Program-made: the position numbers and the translations under genes
NCBI GenBank assembly: GCA_944380625.1
Contig: CALWIE010000027.1
Span: forward strand, 1 to 5,390
Direction of reading: 5' to 3'
DNA: 5,390 bases
Source: an uncultured Clostridia bacterium
GTDB taxonomy: Bacteria; Bacillota_A; Clostridia; Oscillospirales; Acutalibacteraceae
Part shown: positions 1 to 4,404 of the stretch, one piece after another
Layout: every line of letters starts with the position of its first letter
How positions within the stretch are numbered: position 1 is the stretch's first letter
The notes under the pieces: model-generated
What the model was told of the DNA's origin: nothing
Database searches by the model: none
What the model saw: the letters and a program-made list of their open reading frames with translations, nothing else

Positions 1-1
1 G

Positions 2-55
2 GGAAACACCGCGGGCATGGACCTGAACGCCTGCGCCCAGCGGTCCATTGAGTGA
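2..55 (+). CDS. 3' end of an unidentified gene upstream of ilvB
   Basis: Only the last 17 codons are inside the window, ending in TGA at 53-55. The visible C-terminus reads GNTAGMDLNACAQRSIE. Fifteen of these 17 codons end in G or C, which matches the bias of the genes that follow and supports real coding sequence. The stop codon lies next to the ilvB ribosome binding site, 13 bases before the ilvB start used here, so the two genes are probably co-transcribed. A branched-chain amino acid gene would be a natural neighbour, but I do not recognise this tail as LeuA, LeuB, LeuC, LeuD, IlvD or IlvE, so the function is left open. Confidence 0.6.
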   Translation, partial: GNTAGMDLNACAQRSIE

Positions 56-61
56 AGGAGG
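56..61 (+). promoter_or_regulatory. ilvB ribosome binding site (decides the start)
   Basis: A perfect AGGAGG sits at 56-61. It is 7 bases before the GTG at 69, which is optimal. It is only 1 base before the ATG at 63, which is too close, and it lies downstream of the TTG at 48. It therefore favours initiation at GTG 69. Confidence 0.75.
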
Positions 62-68
62 GATGACC

Positions 69-1688
69 GTGCTCACCGGCGGAGAGATCATGGTAAAGTG
101 CCTGGAGGCCGAGGGGGTGGACATCCTCTTTGGCTATCCGGGGGCTGCCATCTGCCCCTTTTACGACGCTTTGTACGATTCCCCCATCCGCCATGTGCTG
201 GTGCGCTCTGAGCAGAACGCCGCCCACATGGCCAACGGCTACGCCCGGGCCAGCGGCAGGCCCGGGGTGTGCGTGGCCACCTCGGGCCCCGGGGCCACCA
301 ATTTGATCACCGGCATCGCCACCGCCTATATGGACTCCATCCCCATGGTCGCCATCACCGGCCAGGTGAATTTAGAGCAGCTGGGCCGGGACGTGTTCCA
401 GGAGGCGGATATCACCGGCGCCTGCGAGTCCTTCACCAAGCACAGCTATCTGGTGACCTCTGTCAAGGAGCTGCCCCGGGTGTTTAAAGAGGCTTTCCAC
501 ATCGCCTCCACAGGGCGGCCGGGGCCGGTGCTCATCGATGTGCCCGAGGACGTGCAGGAGTCCCTGGTGGAGTCCTTCTCCTACCCGGAAAGGGCGGAGA
601 TCCCCGGCTACAGGCCCAAGGCTTCGGGCCATCCCCTCCAGATCAAGCGGGCCCTGGAGGCCATTGCCCAGGCGCGGCGCCCGGTGATCTGCTGCGGGGG
701 CGGGGTGGTGCTCTCCGGCGCCCGGGAGGAGATGACCGCCTTCGCCACAAAGAGCGGCATCCCCATCGTCTCCACCATGATGGGCATTGGGGTCATGCCC
801 ATGGACTCCCCGGTGTACCTGGGGCTGATCGGCCGCTACGGCCGCAGCTATGCCAACCGGGCCATTGGTGAGGCGGACCTGATCGTCCTGTGCGGGGCCC
901 GGGTGGGGGACAGAGCCATCGCCCTGCCCAACCAGGTGGCCGCCCAGGCCAAGATCATCCACATCGACATCGACCCGGCGGAGATCGGCAAGAACATGCG
1001 GGTGGACGTGCCCATTGTGGGGGACGTAAAGCAGGTGCTCTCCGCCCTGGCGGAAAAGGTGGAGCCTGTCTCCTGCCAGCCCTGGGTGGACCGTGTGCTC
1101 CGCTACAAGCGGGAGTTTACCCCCCGGGGGGAGGACCGGGAGGACGCTGTGGAGCCCCGCTCCTTTATCCGGGCCCTCTCCAAGATGATGGAGGAAGACG
1201 CCATCCTCACCGCCGACCCGGGCCAGGGGCAGATTTGGGCGGCCATCAACTTCACCCAAAAAGAGGGGCGGTTTTTAACCAGCGGCGGCTTGGGCACCAT
1301 GGGCTACGCCCTGCCGGCGGCCCTGGGGGCGAAGCTGGCAAAGCCCAGGCGCCAGGTGCTGGCCATCTGCGGGGACGGGGCTTTCCAGATGAGCCTGTGC
1401 GAGCTGGCCACGGTGGCGGCCTCTCACGCGCCCCTGAAGGTGGTGGTGTTCGACAACCGCCGCCTGGGCATGGTGCGGGAGTACCAAAACGCCCACTACG
1501 CCCGGCGGCACATCGCCACCCACATGGACGGCAACCCGGACTTTGTGGCCCTGTGCAAGGCCTATGGCATCCCGGCGGCACTGGCTAAGAGCAACCGGGA
1601 GGCGGAAGAGCTGGCCCGGGAGATGCTCCTCTCTCCCCGGCCCTATGTGCTGGTGTGCCGGGTGGACCCCGAGACACCCTCGGTGTAA
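69..1688 (+). CDS. ilvB: Acetohydroxyacid (acetolactate) synthase, catalytic large subunit
   Basis: This ThDP-dependent cytoplasmic enzyme condenses two pyruvates to 2-acetolactate, or pyruvate and 2-ketobutyrate to 2-aceto-2-hydroxybutyrate, at the start of branched-chain amino acid synthesis. With the GTG start it has 539 residues. The N-terminal pyrimidine-binding domain (about 1-165) has FGYPGAA and the catalytic Glu48 in RSEQNAA. The central domain (about 185-325) carries the IHIDIDPAEIGKN segment typical of AHAS. The C-terminal ThDP domain has GDG at 435-437 and the Mg-ligand Asn463 in VFDNRRLGM. The GTG at 69 was chosen over ATG 63 and TTG 48 on ribosome-site spacing, and the resulting MLTGGEI start fits the family. 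Odd points: the canonical DVGQHQ is DPGQGQ (383-388), the specificity-position Trp is Tyr472, and the protein stops at RVDPETPSV, about 20 residues short of the usual tail. The closely following ilvN supports the biosynthetic rather than the catabolic (AlsS) type. Confidence 0.95.
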   Translation: MLTGGEIMVKCLEAEGVDILFGYPGAAICPFYDALYDSPIRHVLVRSEQNAAHMANGYARASGRPGVCVATSGPGATNLITGIATAYMDSIPMVAITGQVNLEQLGRDVFQEADITGACESFTKHSYLVTSVKELPRVFKEAFHIASTGRPGPVLIDVPEDVQESLVESFSYPERAEIPGYRPKASGHPLQIKRALEAIAQARRPVICCGGGVVLSGAREEMTAFATKSGIPIVSTMMGIGVMPMDSPVYLGLIGRYGRSYANRAIGEADLIVLCGARVGDRAIALPNQVAAQAKIIHIDIDPAEIGKNMRVDVPIVGDVKQVLSALAEKVEPVSCQPWVDRVLRYKREFTPRGEDREDAVEPRSFIRALSKMMEEDAILTADPGQGQIWAAINFTQKEGRFLTSGGLGTMGYALPAALGAKLAKPRRQVLAICGDGAFQMSLCELATVAASHAPLKVVVFDNRRLGMVREYQNAHYARRHIATHMDGNPDFVALCKAYGIPAALAKSNREAEELAREMLLSPRPYVLVCRVDPETPSV

Positions 1689-1712
1689 AACGAAAAGAAG
1701 GGAGGGCAGGCT

Positions 1713-2183
1713 GTGAAGTACACGTTGTCTGTCCTGGTGGAAAACCAACCCGGCGTGCTCTCTAAGGTGGTCAGCCTGTTTGCCCGCCGGGGCTACAATA
1801 TCGACAGCTTGGCGGTGAGCACCGCCGAGGACCCCGCCATGTCCCGCATGACCATTGTGGGCCAGGGGGACGACCATATTTTAGAGCAGGTGGAAAAGCA
1901 GCTCAACAAGCTGATTCCCGTCATCAAGGTGCGCTCCCTGGGACAGGAGGCGGTCTCTGCGGAGCTGCTTCTGGTGAAGGTGGCCTGCGACGCCCAGACG
2001 CTTCCCCGCATCAACGAGATCGCCGCCCTAATGAAGGCGGAGGTGGCCGACGTGTCCCGGTCCACTGTCACCCTCAAATACGCCGGGGCCCACGAGAAAT
2101 GCGAGACCCTGCTGGACCTGCTGCGCCCCCTGGGCGTCCGGGAGATCGCCCGCACCGGGCTCATCGCCCTGGAACCCGCATAA
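1713..2183 (+). CDS. ilvN: Acetohydroxyacid synthase, regulatory small subunit
   Basis: This is the small subunit that binds and activates the catalytic subunit and confers feedback inhibition by valine. It has 156 residues, close to the 160-170 usual for the long form. An N-terminal ACT domain (about 1-75) contains LVENQPGVLSKVVSLF and RGYNIDSLAVS, followed by the family's C-terminal ACT-like domain (about 80-156). Residues matching the E. coli IlvH valine-site positions Gly14 and Asn29, and Asn11, are all present at the same numbers, so valine inhibition is probably retained (inference from the family). The start is GTG, with GGAGG at 1701-1705 placed 7 bases before it. It begins 24 bases after the ilvB stop, so the two are translated from one mRNA. 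No ilvC follows; the next sequence is a repeat-filled gap. The E. coli paralogue is called ilvH, so the symbol is a naming choice. Confidence 0.95.
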   Translation: MKYTLSVLVENQPGVLSKVVSLFARRGYNIDSLAVSTAEDPAMSRMTIVGQGDDHILEQVEKQLNKLIPVIKVRSLGQEAVSAELLLVKVACDAQTLPRINEIAALMKAEVADVSRSTVTLKYAGAHEKCETLLDLLRPLGVREIARTGLIALEPA

Positions 2184-2193
2184 CCGCGGGCCC

Positions 2194-2235
2194 GTGGCCG
2201 GTGCCTGGCCTCACGTTCGTTCGGCAAGTCACCTA
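2194..2235 (+). repeat. Intergenic direct repeat, copy 1, left half
   Basis: This 42-base stretch matches 2318-2359 at 39 of 42 positions, offset by 124 bases. The core GGTGYCTGGCCTCACGTTCG continues into TTCGGCAAGTCACCTA and differs at only one base over 36. The right half of this copy (TCCTATATGAACTTGCAG) is displaced to 2297-2314 by the 61-base element in between. GCAAGT at 2224-2229 can pair with ACTTGC at 2307-2312, so the whole copy may form one large hairpin. The pattern resembles REP-like or MITE-like intergenic repeats; that classification is inference. Confidence 0.85.
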
Positions 2236-2296
2236 GGAGAATCGCTTGGGGGTTTACAAAACCCCCATTCCGCTGCGCGGAACCGCAATTCTCCCA
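2236..2296 (+). repeat. 61-base inverted-repeat element nested in repeat copy 1
   Basis: The second repeat copy lacks this segment: there CACCTA is joined directly to TCCTA, whereas here 61 bases separate them. Its ends are inverted (GGAGAAT 2236-2242, ATTCTCC 2288-2294), extendable by GC/GC across one mismatch. Inside are two adjacent perfect hairpins: TGGGGGTTT/AAACCCCCA (2247-2255 and 2259-2267, loop ACA) and TTCCGC/GCGGAA (2268-2273 and 2277-2282, loop TGC). Together they could make a three-way junction. The element may be a tiny non-autonomous mobile element, or the second copy may have lost it. The 9-bp stem could also help terminate ilvBN transcripts, although no T-tract follows it. 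Confidence 0.7.
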
Positions 2297-2314
2297 TCCT
2301 ATATGAACTTGCAG
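2297..2314 (+). repeat. Intergenic direct repeat, copy 1, right half
   Basis: TCCTATATGAACTTGCAG corresponds to 2360-2378 (TCCTACGTAAAACTTGCAG), with two mismatches and a one-base gap. It follows the nested element directly. Its ACTTGC is the inverted partner of GCAAGT at 2224-2229. Confidence 0.7.
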
Positions 2315-2317
2315 GGG

Positions 2318-2378
2318 GCGGCTGGTGTCTGGCCTCACGTTCGTTCGGCAAGTCACCTATCCTACGTAAAACTTGCAG
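2318..2378 (+). repeat. Intergenic direct repeat, copy 2 (uninterrupted)
   Basis: This is the uninterrupted form of the repeat. The left half (2318-2359) is 39/42 identical to 2194-2235, and it joins directly to the right half TCCTACGTAAAACTTGCAG (2360-2378). GCAAGT (2348-2353) and ACTTGC (2371-2376) form a 6-bp inverted repeat with a 17-base loop. The C-to-T change at 2328 relative to 2204 still allows a G-U pair with the downstream GGCA, weakly suggesting that RNA structure is kept. Confidence 0.85.
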
Positions 2379-2392
2379 CAAGGGCGGGGTCG

Positions 2393-2419
2393 TCCTACGC
2401 AAACTTCCGGCGAGTAGGA
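2393..2419 (+). repeat. Degenerate third copy of the right half, with inverted TCCTAC/GTAGGA
   Basis: TCCTACGCAAACTTCCGG (2393-2410) resembles the right half at 2360-2378. TCCTAC (2393-2398) is also inverted as GTAGGA (2414-2419), giving a 6-bp stem with a 15-base loop. There is no third copy of the left half nearby. Confidence 0.5.
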
Positions 2420-2469
2420 AACTGCTGTTTTACAGAAAAAGCAACAACCGCGCCGCTGCTCTAGCCACC

Positions 2470-2524
2470 CACTGTAGAGAGCGGAGCGTAAGCGAGCGAC
2501 TACGCGACTCGTCCTGGCCGGCCA
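2470..2524. repeat. GC-rich AGCG-rich block ending in a palindrome
   Basis: GAGCGGAGCGTAAGCGAGCG (2479-2498) holds four AGCG units. GCGTA (2486-2490) can pair with TACGC (2501-2505), and GTAG (2474-2477) with CTAC (2500-2503). The block ends in the 10-base perfect palindrome TGGCCGGCCA (2515-2524). It lies just past the stop of the minus-strand gene and may be in its 3' untranslated region. No function can be assigned. Confidence 0.45.
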
Positions 2525-2532
2525 CGGCTCGG

Positions 2533-3756
2533 TTAGGGTTCGGAGGGAGTTTCCGGGTCTTGGGAGAGGAGGGCCGGGTTTTTGGGGTCGATCTCCCGGG
2601 CGCGCAGGCGGTTGCGCACCGAGGAGCGGAACAGCCGGTAGAGCACTGCGGTGAGGGGGGTGCCGAAAAGGATCCCGGGGATGCCCAGCACGCCGCCCCA
2701 GAAGACCACCGCGAACAGGGTCCAAAGGGGAGGCAGGCCGATGGAGGAGCCCACCACCCGGGGGTAGATCATGTTTCCCTCCACCTGCTGGAGGACCAGC
2801 AGGAAGATGAGGAAGATCAGGGCGTCGATGGGGTGGACCAGCAGGAGGATTACCACGCCCACCGCCGCGCCGATGTAGGCCCCCAAAATGGGGACCAGGG
2901 CGCCCAGAGCCACCACCGAGGAAATCAGCAGGGCGTAGTCCAGGCGCAAAAGGTTCATCCCCAGATAGCAGAGGGCGCCCAGGATGACGCACTCGGTCAG
3001 CTGGCCCCGGATGAAGTTGAAAAACACCCGGTTGGTCAGGGAGCCCACCTGGCCCAGCTTGTGGGCCAGGCCCCGGGGCAGAAAGGCCAAAATAACGGAC
3101 TTCACCCCCCGCAGGAGCTTCTCCTTGCCCGCCAGCATGTAGACGGAGAAGATAAAGCCCATGATTGCCGCGAAAACGCCCGAGGCCACGTTGATGGTGA
3201 CCCCCACCAGGGAGTAGAAGAAGCTTTGGGCCAGCTCGCTGAAGCGGGCCAGGAAGTCCCCCCAGTTGAAGCTGCGGAGGAAATCCTGGATAAAGGCCAG
3301 GTCGTTTTCCGTGGCGAACTTGTTCAGCCAGGCGAGGGCGTTGTTCACGTAGACGGGGGCCGTCTGCTGGACGGTGTCCGCCAGGATCCCCATGGACTCA
3401 ATGAGCCCGGGGATAATGAAGCAGGCGATGAACAGGATGACCAGGGCCACCAGCAGGTACGCCAGGGTGATGGCCAAGGGCCTGCGAGCCCTGGCCCACA
3501 GCTTGGACTTGGAGTTTTCAAAGGGCTTGAAGGCCACGTCCTCGAAAAAGTGGACGAATACGTTGAGGATATAGGCCACCACAATGCCGTAAAACACAGG
3601 GGCCACCGTGCCCGCCACAGCGGTCACCGCCGCCCAGACCAGATCCAGTTTTAGCAGCAGCAGCACCAGCAGCGCGGCAAACCCCAGCAGGATCATGCCG
3701 TTGCGCAGCACCTTTTTTTCGTCCCGCAGGCTCATGCCAATGTCCCGCAGACGCAT
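2533..3756 (-). CDS. AI-2E family transporter-like membrane protein
   Basis: This is a 407-residue integral membrane protein of the AI-2E transporter family (PF01594; relatives include E. coli TqsA, PerM and Bacillus YtvI). Members have been linked to autoinducer-2 export or Na+/H+ antiport, so the substrate cannot be read from sequence. Hydrophobic segments lie at about 20-36, 42-68, 93-118, 181-208, 254-270, 276-307, 309-325 and 344-373, fitting the family's usual eight. A large polar loop lies between the third and fourth (about 119-178). The family signature is clear near the C-terminus: EGNMIYPRVVGSSIGLPPLW at 326-345. A charged tail of about 30 residues follows the last segment. The start at 3756 was chosen because AAGGAGG (3764-3770) lies 7 bases before this ATG; the frame stays open upstream, but that sequence is hydrophilic and overlaps the neighbouring gene. 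It lies 59 bases after the zinc-ribbon gene on the same strand, so the two are probably co-transcribed. It converges on ilvN. Confidence 0.93.
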   Translation of the reverse strand: MRLRDIGMSLRDEKKVLRNGMILLGFAALLVLLLLKLDLVWAAVTAVAGTVAPVFYGIVVAYILNVFVHFFEDVAFKPFENSKSKLWARARRPLAITLAYLLVALVILFIACFIIPGLIESMGILADTVQQTAPVYVNNALAWLNKFATENDLAFIQDFLRSFNWGDFLARFSELAQSFFYSLVGVTINVASGVFAAIMGFIFSVYMLAGKEKLLRGVKSVILAFLPRGLAHKLGQVGSLTNRVFFNFIRGQLTECVILGALCYLGMNLLRLDYALLISSVVALGALVPILGAYIGAAVGVVILLLVHPIDALIFLIFLLVLQQVEGNMIYPRVVGSSIGLPPLWTLFAVVFWGGVLGIPGILFGTPLTAVLYRLFRSSVRNRLRAREIDPKNPALLSQDPETPSEP

Positions 3757-3763
3757 ACGAACT

Positions 3764-3770
3764 CCTCCTT
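3764..3770 (-). promoter_or_regulatory. Ribosome binding site of the AI-2E family gene
   Basis: Read on the minus strand this is AAGGAGG, 7 bases before the ATG at 3756. It decides the start over the longer open frame that reaches to 3915. Confidence 0.85.
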
Positions 3771-3774
3771 TTTC

Positions 3775-3805
3775 AAGCTGGGCAAGCCCCAGTTTTTTTG
3801 TTTTT
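3775..3805 (+). terminator. Terminator-like hairpin and T-tract on the plus strand
   Basis: On the plus strand AAGCTGGG (3775-3782) pairs with CCCAGTTT (3788-3795), giving 8 bp including one G-T wobble and a 5-base loop CAAGC. It is followed by TTTTG and five more T residues. The form is that of a Rho-independent terminator, but it lies between two minus-strand genes and no plus-strand gene ends here. On the minus strand the same bases give a hairpin without a T-tract, just before a ribosome binding site. It may stop antisense readthrough or be fortuitous. Confidence 0.35.
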
Positions 3806-3815
3806 CGGGCCTTTT

Positions 3816-4211
3816 TCAGGTCTTTGTGGTGAACACATTGCGGCAGTTTTGGCAGGTGACCTGGATTTTCCCCCGGCCCCGGGGGGCCCGCAGCTGCTGC
3901 TTGCAGGAGGGGCAACGGAAGTATTTGTAGGTTTTCCGGTCTTTAAACCGGCGGGCCTGAAAGCGCAGCCAGTTTTCCACCGGGCCCCAGACCTTCATAA
4001 AGGCCTGGTACTCCCGCTGGCGGGCGGCGTAGTTCCGGGAGAACATGCGAAACACCGTGTAGAGCAGCAGGGCGTCCGCCACCAGGGCGAGGGGCCAGAA
4101 AAAACCCCCGAAAAGGGAGAACACAATGGCCGCCGCCAGGAGGAAAAGGCTGAACTTGTCCCCGCCATAGCGGCCGTACATGAATTGCTGGAATTTTTGA
4201 AACAGCAACAA
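3816..4211 (-). CDS. Small membrane protein with C-terminal zinc ribbon, function unknown
   Basis: This protein has about 131 residues and no known role; similar short proteins occur across Clostridia, as far as I recall. Counting from the GTG at 4217 (133 residues): the N-terminus has FMYGRYGGDK (12-21), then two hydrophobic stretches (about 22-38 and 39-57) form a membrane hairpin. A basic amphipathic stretch with FKDRKTYKYF (91-100) leads to a four-cysteine zinc ribbon, CPSC (102-105) and CQNC (122-125), probably cytoplasmic. Start choice: GAAAGGA (4219-4225) is 1 base from the GTG at 4217 but 7 bases from the TTG at 4211, so TTG is preferred; the next TTG (4208) is also possible. Its promoter at 4239-4268 is well formed. 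It precedes the AI-2E family gene by 59 bases and is probably the first gene of a two-gene unit. A role in metal or nucleic acid binding at the membrane would be speculation. Confidence 0.82.
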   Translation of the reverse strand: MLLFQKFQQFMYGRYGGDKFSLFLLAAAIVFSLFGGFFWPLALVADALLLYTVFRMFSRNYAARQREYQAFMKVWGPVENWLRFQARRFKDRKTYKYFRCPSCKQQLRAPRGRGKIQVTCQNCRNVFTTKT

Positions 4212-4218
4212 AAACACA

Positions 4219-4225
4219 TCCTTTC
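4219..4225 (-). promoter_or_regulatory. Ribosome binding site of the zinc-ribbon gene
   Basis: GAAAGGA on the minus strand is 7 bases before the TTG at 4211, but only 1 base before the GTG at 4217. An ATG at 4219-4217 is in the wrong frame and overlaps the site. The geometry favours the TTG start. Confidence 0.55.
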
Positions 4226-4238
4226 ACATAGCACTTCT

Positions 4239-4268
4239 AGTATACCGTATGGCCGGGGGAATTTTCAA
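4239..4268 (-). promoter_or_regulatory. Sigma-A-type promoter of the zinc-ribbon/AI-2E family unit
   Basis: On the minus strand the -35 box is TTGAAA (4268-4263) and the -10 box is TATACT (4244-4239), separated by 18 bases. Each box matches the consensus at five of six positions. Transcription would begin near 4232, giving a leader of about 20 bases. Confidence 0.75.
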
Positions 4269-4321
4269 CCGGCAGGGGCGGCCTTCACGATAAATTTACA
4301 TTTGCGCCTGCGAACTCCCTG

Positions 4322-4350
4322 TGGAAATACGGCGCACCCTGTGCTACAAT
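4322..4350 (+). promoter_or_regulatory. Promoter of the aldo/keto reductase-like gene, extended -10
   Basis: TGGAAA (4322-4327) matches the -35 consensus at four of six positions. It is followed 17 bases later by TACAAT (4345-4350), preceded by the extended -10 dinucleotide TG at 4342-4343. Transcription would start near 4357, giving a leader of roughly 48 bases. The promoter is divergent from the one at 4239-4268, with about 50 bases between their -35 boxes. Confidence 0.65.
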
Positions 4351-4367
4351 GGCCCTATAAAAGTAAG

Positions 4368-4387
4368 CTGCGGCGGCGCCGCGGCAG
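4368..4387 (+). repeat. GC-rich 20-base inverted repeat in the leader of the aldo/keto reductase-like gene
   Basis: CTGCGGCGGCGCCGCGGCAG is palindromic apart from one mismatched pair (G opposite G). It lies between the inferred transcription start (about 4357) and the ribosome site GGGGAG (4393-4398). It could be an RNA stem that modulates translation or a protein-binding operator. No T-tract follows, so it is not an intrinsic terminator. Confidence 0.55.
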
Positions 4388-4404
4388 GAAAAGGGGAGAG
4401 ATGT

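Larger units (their letters stand above)
2184..2532. other. 349-base convergent intergenic region filled with repeats
   Basis: This gap lies between the ends of ilvN (+) and the AI-2E family gene (-). I see no credible protein-coding gene in it. It holds two copies of a direct repeat, a 61-base inverted-repeat element inside the first copy, a degenerate third copy of the repeat's second half, and a GC-rich AGCG-rich block near the right end. No stem followed by a clear T-tract is visible for either converging operon, so termination may rely on the strong hairpins here or on Rho. The parts are listed separately. Confidence 0.8.

Noticed and set aside
48..68. Starts of ilvB at TTG 48 or ATG 63
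   Set aside because: The AGGAGG at 56-61 is downstream of 48 and only 1 base from 63. GTG 69 has proper spacing. ATG 63 remains possible as an automated call and differs by two residues.
1..68. T-box or attenuator leader controlling ilvB
   Set aside because: The bases upstream of ilvB are coding sequence of the preceding gene. Any leader must lie before the operon, outside the window.
372..1259. A 295-codon minus-strand open frame inside ilvB, and other frames overlapping ilvB
   Set aside because: These are GC-rich antisense or shifted shadows of a clearly conserved gene, with low-complexity Gly/Pro/His/Arg content and no family resemblance.
1665..1685. Shared C-terminal string DPETPS in IlvB and in the AI-2E family protein
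   Set aside because: The underlying DNA differs and the proteins are unrelated; it is a short coincidence.
2194..2378. CRISPR array
   Set aside because: There are only two full repeat copies with irregular internal structure, no regular spacers and no cas genes.
2470..2545. tRNA or other known RNA gene in the right part of the gap
   Set aside because: I could not place acceptor, anticodon and T arms; the pairing options are short and overlapping.
2194..3654. A long plus-strand open frame (486 codons) across the repeat region and antisense to the AI-2E family gene
   Set aside because: Its product is rich in His, Gln, Asp, Gly and Glu, the expected antisense image of a hydrophobic membrane protein. 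It lacks a ribosome site, crosses the repeats, and the minus strand carries a recognisable family.
3757..3915. An N-terminal extension of the AI-2E family protein to 3915
   Set aside because: It overlaps the zinc-ribbon gene, is hydrophilic and low-complexity, and a perfect ribosome site lies 7 bases before the ATG at 3756.
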